Source: Eudromia elegans
Lineage: Eukaryota > Chordata > Aves > Tinamiformes > Tinamidae
Reading direction: 5' to 3'
NCBI GenBank assembly: GCA_003342815.1
Contig: PTEX01000004.1
Coordinates: 496,001 to 560,000 of the forward strand
DNA length: 64,000 bases
Under the pieces are notes generated by a model. It searched no databases, had not been told where the DNA came from, and worked only from the letters and a program-made list of their open reading frames with translations. Shown piece by piece: positions 1 through 14,068 of this stretch (position 1 is the first letter of the stretch; every line of letters begins with the position of its first letter). Made by a program: the position numbers and the translations under genes.

Positions 1-352
1 TGCTTGGACTTTGTTGTAAAATCCCAGGTCAATGGACTGCCGATTAGTCAAACAAGGCAAAATGTTCTAACCACGTGTAGAGCCGGCCCTCCTGCTGGCA
101 GCCCCACTGGCTGAACTCAAGACAGGGGAATGTAAGTAGTGGCCAGACCTATGGCAGATGCCATCTTAACTGGTGAGCTGTTCCTTCTCAACAGTAGCGT
201 GACTCGCTGTCCACCTTGTCAGTCTAACCACTTCGATAAGGTGTGCTCAAGGTCTTTATTGTACTGGGCAGGAGTTCATTGTACGATAATAACTCTGGTA
301 TCTGGATTGAAAATGTGTTAATGAAACAAAACAGCAGAGGGGAGGCCCCAAA

Positions 353-353
<1 letters not shown>

Positions 354-422
<69 letters not shown>
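354..422 (+). repeat. (ATT)n microsatellite
   Basis: About 23 uninterrupted copies of ATT. Both strands stay open through it and translate as poly-Ile, which is an artefact. It is the longest pure microsatellite in the window and should be length-polymorphic. Confidence 0.98.
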
Positions 423-649
423 TCCTCCTCTGCCTTTGGAAAAACTCTCTGCATTGCATCTGCACTGGCTATCTATTTTTCAATCACAGCTCTAGAATTG
501 AGTTGATTCAATGGCCAGGAGCGCAGTGCCTATGAGGGAGCAATAGTGGAAGCACCACTGTAGGGTGAATAACTTCAATCTTTACATCACATTTCAACCT
601 TTACATCTCAAAGTGATATGTAATGAGATGAATGTTGACCAGTTAGGCT

Positions 650-785
650 TTATCCAATATATTGACGTTATGAGTATTACAGGTTTTACTGATGGAGAAA
701 CTGAGGCACAGAGATGAAGTCTTGCTCATGGTCACAAACTGTATCGGGCCAGGATTATTACCCAGGCACCTGGCCCATATCTCTG
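650..785 (-). mobile_element. MIR (CORE-SINE) remnant
   Basis: GATGGAGAAACTGAGGCACA, then a GGTCACA block and CCAGGATTATTACCCAGGCA, match the reverse complement of the MIR consensus (GAGGAAACTGAGGCACAGAG...AAGGTCACACAGC...GGATTCGAACCCAGGC). It is the clearest MIR in the window. It is ancient and inactive. Confidence 0.8.
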
Positions 786-1589
786 CAGTCAGTAGTACAG
801 AGGCATGCTGGTCTCAACAAGAGCACCAGCAATACCCAAACTTTTCATGGCTGAGTAACACTGGCTAAATGCAAGTTTTTTTGTATGTGTATGTGGTTTT
901 GTTTTGTGTATTGGGAACACAAAGCCTGTTTTTTTTCTAAAGACTGCATACTGTATCCCCTCTGTGTGTCTTTCACCTAAGAAACCACAACGAATTGGCC
1001 TGCAGACAAGAAAAAGTTAACAGTGCCCTCCAATAATTATTGTCCAGATATTCTCAGATCTGATGTAATTTGACTTAGAAAATATTTCCAGCTAATTCTT
1101 CCTAGGAAATAATATAGTGCAACAGCTTCAAAGATGTACCCTGAATACGTCCAGCACTGACTAGTGAGGCTGCACTAATGGCTCTAACTAATGAAGCTAA
1201 GCCTTGAGACCGTTGGGAGGGGGAAGCAGGCTGTGGTGGCTTGCTTATTAAAATGTCCCACCAGGAGAACCACATATCAGTGTTCTGTGATCCGAGTGGA
1301 GGGCCAGGACTCGATGCCAAACTGTGTAGCCCTGTTCCTAGCTCTGATTTCCCAGGAGATGCTCCTTGTGTGCTGTGAGACACATCCAGCGCTGGTGACG
1401 GTGGTAGCCTCGAGCAGGAATGCGTCAAGAATACGTTTGTGGCAGCACATTCTGTATTACAGCCTGCACTGGCTAACTTGCTAGGCAACCTCTGAACGCA
1501 GGCTTTCACAAGTGGTTGAGGAGGAGGTGAGCTGCTCCCCTTTTGAACTGGGATAGAACAGAGCAGCTCTGGTCTCGAACCATTATTCT

Positions 1590-1690
1590 GCCACTGATTA
1601 ATTAACAATGTGAACAGTTTATTCATTAGCTGAATTTGTCTCTTTTCTTGCTTTAATTTGGGAAAAGCAATTAAGAAATAAGGTTGATGA
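1590..1690. promoter_or_regulatory. Candidate homeodomain-site cluster
   Basis: CACTGATTAATTAACAATG, TTCATTAGCTG, CTTTAATTTGGG and GCAATTAAG fall within about 90 bases. TTAATTAA with a neighbouring ACAAT (SOX-like) core is typical of neural enhancers. The stretch overlaps the right end of a spurious 202-codon minus frame (1102-1710). Confidence 0.28.
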
Positions 1691-4600
1691 ACCAGAATGC
1701 AAATATACAAACTTCTAAACCCAAAGCCTTATGACTCCTTCCATAAAAGAAGGACAGTAGCAAACCTGTAATATGAACTTTTTGTAACACTCTCCTGCCA
1801 GAATTCTTAGGGATTAAGATATGGATAGTGAACATTGTGGGGACAGTGCCAGCATCCACGTGCTACAGAAGTAGGGCGCTGGGCTGAAATCCACATGCAG
1901 ATGAGGCCTGTGAATCAGGACTTGCATGGATTTAACAGTTGCTATGCATCTTATCAGCTAGCAGAGGTGCACAGTAACTTTATGTGGTAGGGATTTATCT
2001 CTCATCTTTTACCTTCATAAAGGCCCTCTTAGGAAGTGCAACTATTCATATTTGTTGCACTAGTCAGGCGGATTTGTTGCTACATATACACAGAATCTCA
2101 TATACAAGGACCGCTGAACCCATCACTGACCTACAGCTGCCTTCTGGATGGAACACAGCACCCTTTAAAGAATGCAGAGCAGAATTGCACAACAATCCCA
2201 AATGGAAAACAGAGAATAGTCTTTACCCATTCTGAGAAGATGAATAATAGCTGGGGACATGTTTGAACATCAGTTTTAAGATTTCATCATGATTCAGTTT
2301 ATTGTTGTTTTCTGTTTATGGCATTGTGCTCCCTAGCCCATGTCCAATTCCTAATGCTCAGTGTGGATGAGAGAAGTGCCACCAGGTGAAGGAGTATCCT
2401 GTCCAGGCACTGTTTAATGTTGCACTTAATGGAAACATATAATGATTTCTCTCTTTCTGGGAATCAGTTGGCCTGTTACAGGCAAAAAGGTATTCTAGAT
2501 TTGAGAGTTCTTGGCAGCTGCAGAGCTAAGCCTTGAATGGTCATTAACTGATGCAAGCAGACAGTGGACTCTTACAAGGTATAAAGCAAAAGGAAATGTA
2601 ACTCAGAGTGTATTTTTCTTTGATTTTTTTTTATGTTTCTTTGATTTTTTTCTTCAACTGTTGTTTCTTTTCATGACCTAATTTGCGAACTTGGGTTGTG
2701 TTTTTCAAGTAGTGAATTCAATCATTCAGACTTTGTCTCGGACTCTCATGTGACAGATTAGGTGCCCAAGTCGTATTTATGACTAGACATTCTCTTTTCC
2801 GGAAGACCTTTTTTTGACTCTTTCTCACTGGTGCCAGGAAGAGCTTAGTTAGGGCCATAGGGAGTTACTGACTTAGCTGCTAACTTACTTTCATCTTCAG
2901 TCCTTGGTGAAATGAGTTTGTGAAATTGCAAACTTGTTTTTGCGTTGTTGTCCATTCATAACCAGAATGTGGAGAAAATGAAAATATAAGGCCAGTGTCC
3001 ATCTATCAAGTGCCTTTAGTTCTTTTCTGGGCAATCAGTCTCTGGAAAAAGAGAAAAAGAGTGAGGCAGAAAGAGATGGAGGTAAACAGGGCATTAACAG
3101 TAAAGATGAAAACAGATATTTCAGAACCACGTTGTCCAGGTCCATCTGTGAGCCTGGGCTTCTACTTCAACAAACACGCTTTTAGAGAGGATCACATGGG
3201 CAATCAAATTAGAAAATGTGGCTGAAAACTGAACATGTGGTGGAATAAAATGGCAGCATAAAATCTTGGGATGCTTCTCTGTAACACCAAGAGGAACTGT
3301 CATAGGATTCCTGACAGGAGGAGTGTGCATTGGCCTCAGAGAGCCCATGCAGAAGGTGGAAGGTAATGACAGATCTCAATCTCACTGACAGCTCTGAAAC
3401 TGACACAGCTGAGAGAAATGACAAAGCATTTAATTACAGGGGATTTCAATTAAATGAGATGCTGGCACAATGTGCAGTCAAAAACCTGTGTGGAGTAGGT
3501 CCTCCAGACGGCTGAGCTCACTTCCAAGACAAGATAAGAAGGATACATAAGGTGTATCAAAATTGACTTTGGTGAAGCTATCCCAGGTGTTTGGCCAAAA
3601 GGAAGGTAATGTTTGTAAACAGAGAGTCTCTGCTCTGAGGTCCTCCTTGTGAATTAGTGTGGCTTGAGACAACCATGAACGGCCAGATAAAATGCTTTTG
3701 TAGACGTTCGGTGAGGCAGTCTGCTACTGAAGAGCCTTTAAAAGAAAAAAGTAGTGACATAGACTTTGCATGTGTGAATAACATGGTTCTTTTCACTTGG
3801 ATTTTATGACTCCTCTTCCCATACTTTCTGGTGTTTATGCAGCAGATGGCATCAGAAAAGTGTCAGCCACAGCAAGGGTAGTCATAGCTGCCTGCTTGCT
3901 TCTGCCCTGGAAATCCGCTGCACAGAATAAGCAAAGGGAATGAGCAAAGGGAAACTTGAGGTGTAACTGGGCAATTGGACTTGAGGAAAATAAAGAATAA
4001 ATGTTTGTCCTAGAGCCTGCATGTTGTCTAGCCAAGACACAGAAAATATCAAGCTTGAGAGTCTGATCAAATGTGACAAAATCGTCTTTAACAGAGGAAT
4101 CCAAGGCTTTAGTTTCTCAGAACCAGATCCAAACCAGGATTTAAGCACCATAACATTCAGTACAGCACTTCTCCCAAAATTCATATGCTTGGTTACAGTA
4201 CAGGAATTCACAGGGCTGACTTCTGATCATTACATAATGAATTTAGGTGTCTAAGAATAGCAGTGGAGGAGATGAGAGAAAGTCTAATCCAGCCAACTGG
4301 AAATGCTGATGAGAGAGGAGAATCTTACTCTGTATTGCCTAGATTTAGAGAGTGATCTCAGAGGTAGAGGTTGTGAAATGGAGATTCAAATTTTGAAACT
4401 TCTGGCAGGTAAGTGCCTGGCCTGTGCTTTTACTTTTCTCTTAGAATTTTTCTGGTGGAGGAGCTATCACCTCTGCTTCATGACTAGATTACTCATTCAG
4501 GAGGTGCTAAAGATGAGTATAGACAATCTTCTGTCTGCAGGGATTTGACTCCCCAGCACTGTCATCCTAAAAGTGTTATATCACTGAGGCCATAAATAAT

Positions 4601-7485
4601 TCTCATGGGAAGCCTCTTAGCATTTCTCAAGCCTGGATCACAAGCCTGTACACAGCATCCACAGATTCACTGGAAAGCAAGAAGAAACACAATATGATTG
4701 AGTAGCACAGTGACTACATCCTGAAACACTGGATATTCATATGTTCCAAACATTTCTTATTCTACCCATTGTGAAATTAGTTGCTATAAATTCATACAAA
4801 ATCATGCAAAACTATGGATGATGAAGATACAGTCACTGTCATACCAAAAATCATCAAGTTTAGATTGCTTCTTCTATGGTAATTTCCTATTTTGAGAATC
4901 AGAGCGAAAGGCAGAAGTGTTGCTTTGGGAGGTTCTATAGCTCCATAGACCCCCACTGATTATTAGACCACTAGGATGCATTCCTAGTTCTGTTTCAATT
5001 TTTTGCATGGCTTCAGAGGCCTTGAGGAAGCCAGACTAAGCAACAGATGGCATAGAACATAATATGATTCTTCAGAGCAGGCAATATTGACAAAGAAGAA
5101 TTCAACAGGAGAATAGTAGCCTGGTATATAATTGGCTTGCAACAATTAAATTATCTGTGAAAACCATCACACCCTCCAGCTGTGTTGCAAGCTAAACCAG
5201 TCGTATTGCGGGCCCAGAAGCAAGGGTCTGCAAAGACATCTTAGATTCTTTTTTCACGTTCTCCTTTTCACCTGGGAGGTTTTATATAGACACTTGATCA
5301 TTATGATTTCCAATGACTCATGCTGAGGAACACAAAGTTAGATTGATAACCAAACTGTCTGCCAGGAAATACTGGTGGGTTTTCTCAGGAATTTAGGTTA
5401 GATTCAGGTAAACAGCTCTTACACTGGTTCTTCTGATGACTAGAGCAATTTGGTCCATCCTTCTTTCTGTTTCTAACAACAAAGATACTATTTTCCGTCA
5501 TAGAAAAAATATATACTTGGTAATAAAAAAAAAGGAAGGGTGAAAAAAAATCTTCTACCAGAAATATAATGATATACCAGAAGAACCAGTTATGCATTAA
5601 AAACTCATCTCAATTTTCCAAGAGGCATCCGAAGCTCATTAAAAGAGGCTTTATTTTAGTGTGGTTGTGGTTTTCATTTTCTCTCTTTTTAAAAACAGAG
5701 TTTCTGTCACAGACAAATCACTTTCTCTGGCATTTTCAAGCAAATATTTCCTAGCAGTCATGCTAATACCATCACAGGAGGGAAGCATTTAACTATTGCT
5801 GTTTCATCTCTGCCTTAGAAGTGAGCAATTCCATCTTGCAATTGCCCTTGATTGGAGCTTCTAATCAGGAACTGTAGCCACAATATAGATATTCACTGAA
5901 ATACTGAAAGCAACTAAGTTACCCAATGAGTAGTTTCTGCACTATGCAAACATATTCTTTTGCTTGGTTGAATCTATGGGATGTAGAAAGACTTCTAAGT
6001 CAAATACTTATGATGGATCCAAGATGCAATACACAAGCTTCGGATTTTGTTCCGAGTTATGTTAGGGCTCAGACAGGAATATGGATTAGAACTATTTCTC
6101 CATGATGGTTTGAGGCAAGTTTGTTCATTGCATCTGCAGTCTGCCCACATTTTGTGGATGCCAATCTCTAGTGGGCTCACATACTATATTTATTATGTAA
6201 TAGCCTAATCCAAAATGTTTTGAAGTCCATGGAAAGCATCTCATTGCTTCTAATGGATTTTGTGCCATGTCTTAATTTGAACACACATGGGAATCCTCAA
6301 TTATAACCTTCATCTCCATGCTCTAAATATGTGGCCTTGACCACCCAACTTGAAGGAGACTTACTCAGTGCAAACAGATGGATTTTTTTTTTTTTTACTG
6401 TTGTATCCCTTGCGGATAGCATCACTCAATGAAGTTTGATTGAAAAAAGTATTTAAAACACATTCTAAATTTCAAATTGTCTTATGAGCCTGTGTAAATC
6501 TGGGGCACTAATTGGGCACTAATTAGAAACAGGTAGGTTGCGATTTGATGCCTAACACGCAGAGTTAGAATTCTTTTACCCACATCTGGCAATCTTTCCT
6601 GTTACTGCTACTGCTGATTAATGCCATATTATTGAGGAGTGAAGATGGGACAGTTTTCTCTCTGAGACATTTTGATGAAGCTGCTCAGACAGAGCATATA
6701 CTCACTTGGCAAAGGAATGTAAAAGAAAAAAAGAAGATGCCTTGAAGTGCTGAAGACAGTGGGACGGGTATGGTGAGAGCCACTCAACAAGCAAAAGCAA
6801 AGCAAAACAAGTTAAGACCTGCATCCCCAGAATTAGATACTGGAAGACAAGCCTATGTCTGAATTACTGTTGTGGAAAGCTGACAAAAGGCTGGATTTAA
6901 ATGTGCTATAGCATAGGTCTATCCTGAGGTCCGTGATGGTTCCACAGTTAGTGTTTGCTTCACATGTCTCCTGAGCTGAAAAACACATAACAGCATTATC
7001 AGTAGAGTCTGCTTGGTTTATATGGACTCAGTGTGCTTTCTAGGCACACCTGGATGAAGTTTTGTTGGACACCTGGGCTGGGCTACCAAGCCTTCTGCAA
7101 GAGGTGAGCGCAATAACTACTCCTTGTTAGCTTCATTTTTAGTTGGTTTGGCAAGACGAGTCAGCTCACAAGTCAGATAAGCAGTAGGACTAGTGAAAAA
7201 GAAGTAGCAGCAGCTGTCCACAGTTGTCCCCACCAGCTGTGGGCTGTCTCCTCATCAACAGTTAGATAAGAACAGCCACCTCTTCCTTCCCTCCTGTCCC
7301 CAGCACTGCCTGTTATAGAGCCCAATGCTCTCCTGTAATGTGTATTTACCCCATGTGTAGGGTAGCACTGCAGAAGATCTGAGATATTCTTGAGGATTAC
7401 AGTGGATATGGAGGAAAGAGGTGAATGTAGCACTTATGATGGATTCTAAGTAGATGTTGGGAAATAAGAAGTTCCTAATTTATGC

Positions 7486-7528
7486 TTTTTTTTCTTTTTC
7501 CTTTTTTTTTTTTTTTTTTTTTTTTTCT
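7486..7528 (+). repeat. Poly(T)/T-rich tract
   Basis: T-rich run with three C interruptions, ending in 25 consecutive T. No SINE or LINE body is recognised next to it, so it is called as a plain homopolymer. Confidence 0.9.
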
Positions 7529-10109
7529 CCCAAGAGTCTATTTTGCCTTTTGAGATTTTCTTCTCTTTACAGGAAAGCAATATCTTTCTGCTGTCTGTAA
7601 GTGTTGCAAGGTTGAATTACTTACTTTCCAGAAAAAGTAGCTGGTTTCAGTCTCAGATCTATTTCATGGCTGCTATACATACCCTTATATTTTTATTTTA
7701 TTTTTTATAAAAATATGGGCGATGGGAGGATAGTGCTCCAAAACAAATTTCAGTGGTTATTACTGTAGCAAATAGCTGGCTTTGGTAAACATAGGAACAA
7801 GACTTTTTTTTATTTCCACCACTTCTTTTTTCCCCCAGAAGAATGTGAGCCAGCCTTTATTAGGTGTAAATTGTGTATTACTGCATCAAGAAGATGATGT
7901 TGTTTTGCATGGGATCATGACTTGGCTTTCTCAGGCTCTGCTGCACCTCACTGGCCTACTTTGTGAAGTGGCATCTTGCTGAGTTCTTCTGCAACCCTAT
8001 TCCTCACAGCTTCTAGACCCTCGTGTTAGTGTTTCCTGATCTTACTGCACATTGTCTTAAGCATTGTCAGAGAATTGATGCAAAGATTTGTCTTTTAAAT
8101 GCAGTTCTTACTGGTATTTATTTTAAAATGCAATTATAGGGAGAGAAATGTCTCTGCAAAAATGGCCTTTTTCTACTAACAATCTCTGCTACTTGCATAT
8201 ATTTGAGTAAGATCTGCAGACACTAGTACAGTTTTATAGTAAGTCATATTTGGTTTTGACTCCTCATTACAAAGTAGCATTGCAGCAAAGACTCTCTTCA
8301 GGGAGAGGAGAAGGATGAACTGCAGGGACAAGCAGTATAAAAGTAAGATGCTTCTGTCCATAGCTTCTCTTCAGATGGCCTTTCCTGGTGAAACTGTTAG
8401 CTTCTTCTGCCCCCTCGTGCAGGCTGTGAATACTGCCTGTAATTTTCTCTCACAAAAAAATCCTGATCAAAGAAAAAGGGAAACAGAATAAACATATAAG
8501 ACCTTTTAGATATAGTAACCATTGAATACTGTTGTTTTGTAAAGGCAGCCATTTGACAGCCATGGGAGAACAGCTGACTAGTCCTGCACTTAGTCACAAG
8601 CCCTTAGGAAAGAGAGGCTACCTCTTGAAAATTTGGATCTTCAGGCCTGTAGAAAGCAGAATTGTCTGAAGATATCCGACTTGGAGAAATTCTCTATTTA
8701 TGTGGCTTGAAAGGTAACTGAGTCCAAAAGTTTAATCTGAAGAAAGACATCTTCAGAAATTAAATTTTGAAAGATCAGGAGAACCATCAAGCTTTACTGC
8801 TTGCAACTTTGCAAGACAGTTCTCAGCAGTCTTCCCAGGTGTGTCCAACATCTGTTCACTGAACAGATTGATATCCAGATGTTTATGGTGGCCAAAGAAT
8901 GAGAGATGCTGAAATAACTAAGTTTTGCCCTGATATTTCAGGGAAGAACTTCAGGTATCTACAAAAATATTAGACCAAATCAAAGCCTTTTTTGATTTGC
9001 TTTTCTCAGTGCTAACCTAGGCAGAACTTTACTAAGATTAGTGAGAGTTCATCTGTGCAGAGACCAATTACAACTGGAATCAGGACTGTGGTATACGGTC
9101 TTTTTTTTTTTCCTACTGATTCATTTCTGTAGTTCATTTTTCTTCTGCTGCAGTCCAGGTCTGAGTGGAGTAATCTATGTGCCAAACACCTTATAGCAAA
9201 GGTAACAGATATTGAATAAGAGCAGCAGCTTCCTAAGCTGCTTTTTGACAACCAAACTGTTTAGGGCAGAGACCACTTCAGATAAATAATGCTGTATTTT
9301 GAGTGTAGTTGAACTGCCTTATAAATAAAAATATGCAAGAGCCACAGATAGAAAAAGAAATATAGAACTTGTATTCCTAAGGGTCCTCCTAAGCAGTGAT
9401 TGAGCCTTTTTCATTGTTCTTTATGTAAGATATGCGAAGTCCTAAGCAACTCCCCTCTCAAGTTATGAAACAAAAGGAGAAAGATGCTGCTACCATTATT
9501 GTGAATAGACCCATCGGATATGGGGTCTCCTGCAAACTGGCTTTGCTTATGGGAAAATTTACCTATAAATAGCGCAACATCCCCTTGCTGTACAGTTTGG
9601 GAACACCTAATAAATCCAGACACAGAAGAGAAATCCAGTAACAATTATTCAACACAGAGATACAACCACTATGACAAGAAGACTCTAAATTATGGGTTGC
9701 TGAAGCCAATAGCTTTCTCAGGGCGAGTATAACTAAGTTTGTTATACTGTTCCTCTATCTACTTGCAACTAATGTTAGCAGTAAGATAATCAACTAAATG
9801 AATCTCCTCTATAAGCTGGTAGCTCTTTTCTTGTGCAGTCTTATCATCTGAAGCCACATCGAAGTGAAGAAGTTGTGATCCACAAGGAAGTTAAGGGAAA
9901 CTAAGTAGAAAGTAATTTACATATTCTTTCCAGCATCTGGGCAGACCTACTTGAAACTGCACAACTAGCTGTGAAAACAAAGTAGTGATTTTTTGTTTGT
10001 TGTCTTTTTTTTAAAAGGGGGGAGGGGGCAAGATGGATTTCTCAAATTCAAATTTTAAATAATTCAACCCAGAACGATAAAGTGTTGTTGCTGTTGTTGT
10101 TATTGCAAC

Positions 10110-10440
10110 TTTTTTAAGGCCTCAATTAAGCCTTGAGAAAGAGAGCCAATGCACCTTTAAAACTTTCTGCTTAATCAACTATAGCGAATGCTCATTTAAT
10201 GATTGTCTTTTTGTACCAACAAGAAATAACAACGCTTTTAGCAAAAGAAATGGAATGAGAGAGAAATTGCCTAATCAGCCCTACTCATGCAGTGCTTTGT
10301 GAGAGAGATTATTGAATTTTCAGTCTCTGCAGAATTTTAATGAAGCTCCGTCTTGCTGGAAAATCCAACCCTTTGTCAATAGAGTTCAATAACTCGACCA
10401 CCCATGTAATAAGATGTACTGACTGAAATCTTTCACTTGC
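10110..10440. promoter_or_regulatory. Candidate conserved non-coding element
   Basis: The stretch from CTCAATTAAGCC to TGACTGAAATC contains CTTAATCAAC, TCATTTAATGATTG, AGAGATTATTGAATTT and AATTTTAATGAAGC. Isolated CpGs are retained (TAGCGAATG, AACGCTTT, CTCCGTC, CTCGACC). It lacks low-complexity runs, unlike both neighbours. It looks selected rather than neutral, but this is impression, not alignment. Confidence 0.35.
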
Positions 10441-11114
10441 CAAAGCCAGAGAGCCCTGCTGGACTCTCCCTGAAAGTTAGAAGTACTTATTTGTGTGCAT
10501 ATTTTCCTACAGTCTGCATGCAGTGGAATTTGTATTTACTGTAGCAAAAGTCTGTTTACAGTGAGGTAGAGGAAAAAATCTGAATTTGTCTCAGTGTGCT
10601 GGTTGCTATCCAATGCTACAGGAGCCTTGCCCTGCTGAAAGGGAATATAATCAACCTGTGTTTAGGACTTCATCTGTCACACACAGAGAATGGCCAAGTG
10701 ATTCACTAAGTTAAGAAATATATAACAAGAGAGAAAGATAGAAAAATAAGCAGGGAGTTGGAAGGCATTTTGGTAAGATCTGAGGTGGAAAATAGATAGG
10801 CAGAGAAATTTGGAAGGCCAACGAGCAACCAGGTGTCCTTTCACCACTGTTCATGAGAGAGGAGGCCAGTATCAAGGAAACAGGGCAAACACTGAGATTG
10901 CAAACTGAGTTAGAACATCCCCCACCACCACCAAAAAAAAAAAAAGAAAATTGACTGGATGTTTCTGGGGTGCCTTTGCCTATTCCTCCCTCAAACTTTG
11001 TTTTGAAAAAATCAGAAAGACAAAGTTTTAAATAGAGGTTTCAACTGAGCAAGTGGCTACTTGAGAGTCTTCTCTCTGCAACTAGTTTTCAACAGAAATT
11101 TTCTTCTGGATCCC

Positions 11115-11137
11115 TTTTTTTTTTTTTTTTTTTTTTT
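11115..11137 (+). repeat. Poly(T) tract
   Basis: 23 consecutive T. No retroposed gene body or target-site duplication is obvious on either side. Confidence 0.9.
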
Positions 11138-14045
11138 AAATAAAAGTGTCATTTTGAAGCTACATTATTCCAGTAAAACCTGGGTTCTGTCCTTTGTTGG
11201 TTGTCATTTTCCAATGGAAAAACTTTTGATGGAAATATTTCCGATCTGATTGTGTTCCTAACTAAACTGGATTCTGAGATGAGTCAAGAAGCACTTATCT
11301 TCTGAAGTGGCATTCTAAAAGAAAACCCATAGAGATCAGTGGGGAGCTGGAATTTGATATTGCCAGGAAAAGGCTGCTCAGCAGTCCAAGTGAGAAGACA
11401 CAAAGCCACAGCGAGAACGTTACCAGAAACCAATGCGATGGTATTCAGAGGATACCAGCATAGCAAATTTGCAGCACGAGAAGAGTTGGGAATGAACAAT
11501 GACAAAATTTGTGATGGAATTAAAGAAATCTGTAGAAGTCTTTTAAGATCCATGAGGAATCTGAGAACCCTCTTCTCTTCCAGGTGAACAACATAGAGTA
11601 GCAGCCTAGAAAGGTTTAATGAAGATTTTGATCTAGGGAAATCTGTCAGTCAAAAAAGAATGAATCACTGGAGATGTTGCAAGGTGCTTTAGAGAAGAAG
11701 GTTTGTTTTCTGCTTAATGCAAACCTTTGTGGATCAATGCCAAAAGGACGTTAAAAGTTCCACAGTGATTGCCCTGGAGCAAAGAGGGTTAAAGACTAGG
11801 GAAACCCAGATTTGGCTATCAGTCGAAAGGCTACATTTTTTGAAGTGTGTAGGAGCCTGAAGTTTTTGTTACCCTGATCAACATGACTCTCAAATCACCC
11901 AGATAAAGGCTATGAGCAACAAAGAGTTTGTGCATAAGAGACAAACCCAGATAGCAATGCTATCTGAAACCTGGTCACAGACAGCTTTGTGGGGCCTGTG
12001 GGAATCTTAAGTAAGTCAATCAGTGGTAAAAATCATGATAAAAGAATCAAGAAAGAGAACAAGTAAAAGGTTTGATAATAAATATTCAGAAACAGCAATA
12101 GGCTATGGGGTCTTGAATCAGTAGCAGAATTAGAGGGAGTGGAGGAAAGCAAAGAGAGAGGAATAGAGACTCTGAAAGAGAAGTTATTCTGGAAGAAAAT
12201 GGAGATGATATTGCAGAAGAATGGCTTAGCAAAATGTAACTGCCCATCATATTGAAAACTAATTTAAAGACAAATTAAGTACTTGTGAAAGAATTGTTTC
12301 TGTGTCCAGTCAGGCTGAAACCCAGAGAGAATTAAGAATTTTTTTGAAAAGCAAAAAAATTGAAGTTTTTCCTGGAACGGGGGCTAGAGATGGAGCAGGA
12401 GGTAAGGAGTCAGAGAAATGAACTAGACTGTAGAGACTTCAGGAACAGACTTGTAGTGTGAGTTAGCAGCTCTTTACAAGTTCGTGTGTAACAGGACAAG
12501 TCTATCTAATTGGACAAGTCCTGGAAAAGGAAAAAAGAAGAAAAAATAACACCAGATGAAGAAACACATGAAAGTTAGTGTTTGAGGCATAAGAAATGTC
12601 CTAATGGCAAGAAAGAAAGAAGAAAGGATTGCTAGCAGGACTAGGAATCAGAGGGGGGGTGGAGAACAATGAATTTGCATGTACTAGTGGTTTTTAGCTT
12701 GAGACAGTTAATTGCCAGTGTTTGTGGCTTATGTTTTAGAACAAATGTCTGGGAAGTGTCTAGGCTTAGTCTTTATGAGTATACTAATCAGCTGAGCTTA
12801 ACTGGTTATTAAAGAACTCAAGGTAAAAAAAAATACCTTGTCCTTTGTACTTGTCAGGAAACTCTCCTAAATGTGTAATTAGTCAAACCTGTCTTTAAGT
12901 CTTGCATTCTCCATTTCTTAAAGTTACTGAAAAAGCATACAATGTATTACCAAAACATACATCCTGGATGAACTGCAAGATATGCTGCTGTATGCAGCTG
13001 CACTAACCCAGGGGTTAGTGGGTGAAAAACCTATGCTTTTTGTGGAAAGAGTCTGAAGTTGATGAGGTCTCCTTAAGTTTTGCACTTCATTAGCCCAATC
13101 TCACCTTCTTCATTTGCAGACTGTCTTTATAGAAAGATGACCTTGTATGTTCAGTAGGTCCAGGGTACATAGAATTTTCTTCCAAGAAAGATTTCCTACA
13201 GCATCCCTTTCTATTAGTGTGTGCTCTTAATCAGTGGTTAAGTTTTATTGTTCTTACTAATGATAAGTTATTGTTTCAAGTAGGTGCATAGGTGGTACAA
13301 AGTGATGGTACCTTAGCAAGACATTTTAAGGAAAATGGATACCAAACAGAGGGGATGTATGTTTGTGCCAAAAACTTCTGGAACTAGATCATTCTTTCTG
13401 CTAATATGCAGTGAATCCTCACCATAAAGAGTAACAACATAGTGACAAGTAACGGAGTGTAGAAGCCAGGTAGTAGTGTACAAAATGCTTTTGTTTCTAG
13501 GATGCAACAATGCTTACTATGGGTTGTCAGTACTACTGAGACTCAGCTTGAGTCCCATGGATTCAGCCAGAGCCCCGAAGGTGATATTTGTATAGGTTAC
13601 TTTTCTTTCTTGAAAGGGTGAAAAGAAGCTTTGAATAGTTCATCCAGTTGGAACTGCAGGGATAATAAGATTTAAGATTTATACCTTGTAGTAACCTATG
13701 AGTAAATAAGTACTCAGAAATATAGGGTTAATTCAAAACTTTTCTATTATGAGAAAGATCTAGACTTTGTTGCATTTAATCTTGATCAGAAATGATGCTA
13801 ACGAGTCTGCAAAATCCATCCTGCACTGAAAATAAACAGATTTGATCTTTTTGTAGCTTCAGTTAACTATAGGTTGTTTCAATGCAAAGTGGCTAAAACA
13901 GCATCAATGGCAGATGTATTATGCACCAGGTCAGTGTAGGAAGATGAGACTGGCAAAGATTTAATTCCATCAAAGAAGCTGCACCACTGGAAAAATCAGC
14001 TCTGCAGGCAAGAGCCCAGGAACACAACTAGCTCTTATGAACTGA

Positions 14046-14068
14046 TTTTTTTTTTTTTTTTTTTTTTT
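14046..14068 (+). repeat. Poly(T) tract
   Basis: 23 consecutive T, just left of the long minus-strand open frame 14138-14692. If that frame were a retrocopy on the minus strand, a poly(A) tail would appear as T on plus at this side. However, the frame has no recognisable parent protein. Confidence 0.9.

Larger units (their letters stand above)
1..10109. other. Gene-free flank, left part
   Basis: Apart from the ATT array (354-422), the MIR at 650-785, the homeodomain-like cluster at 1590-1690 and T runs (6383, 7486), I see no gene, RNA gene or recognisable transposon. The stretch 1190-1560 is somewhat GC-richer. A duplicated GGGCACTAATT occurs at about 6503-6523. Short open frames throughout lack domain features and sensible starts. 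Confidence 0.7.

Noticed and set aside
224..506. Open frames on both strands at the left end
   Set aside because: They are held open only by the ATT repeat, which reads as poly-isoleucine on both strands.
1102..1710. 202-codon open frame, minus strand
   Set aside because: It is Ser/Pro-rich in the middle and hydrophobic at the start, with no domain, splice or promoter context. It is explained by locally higher GC at 1200-1560.
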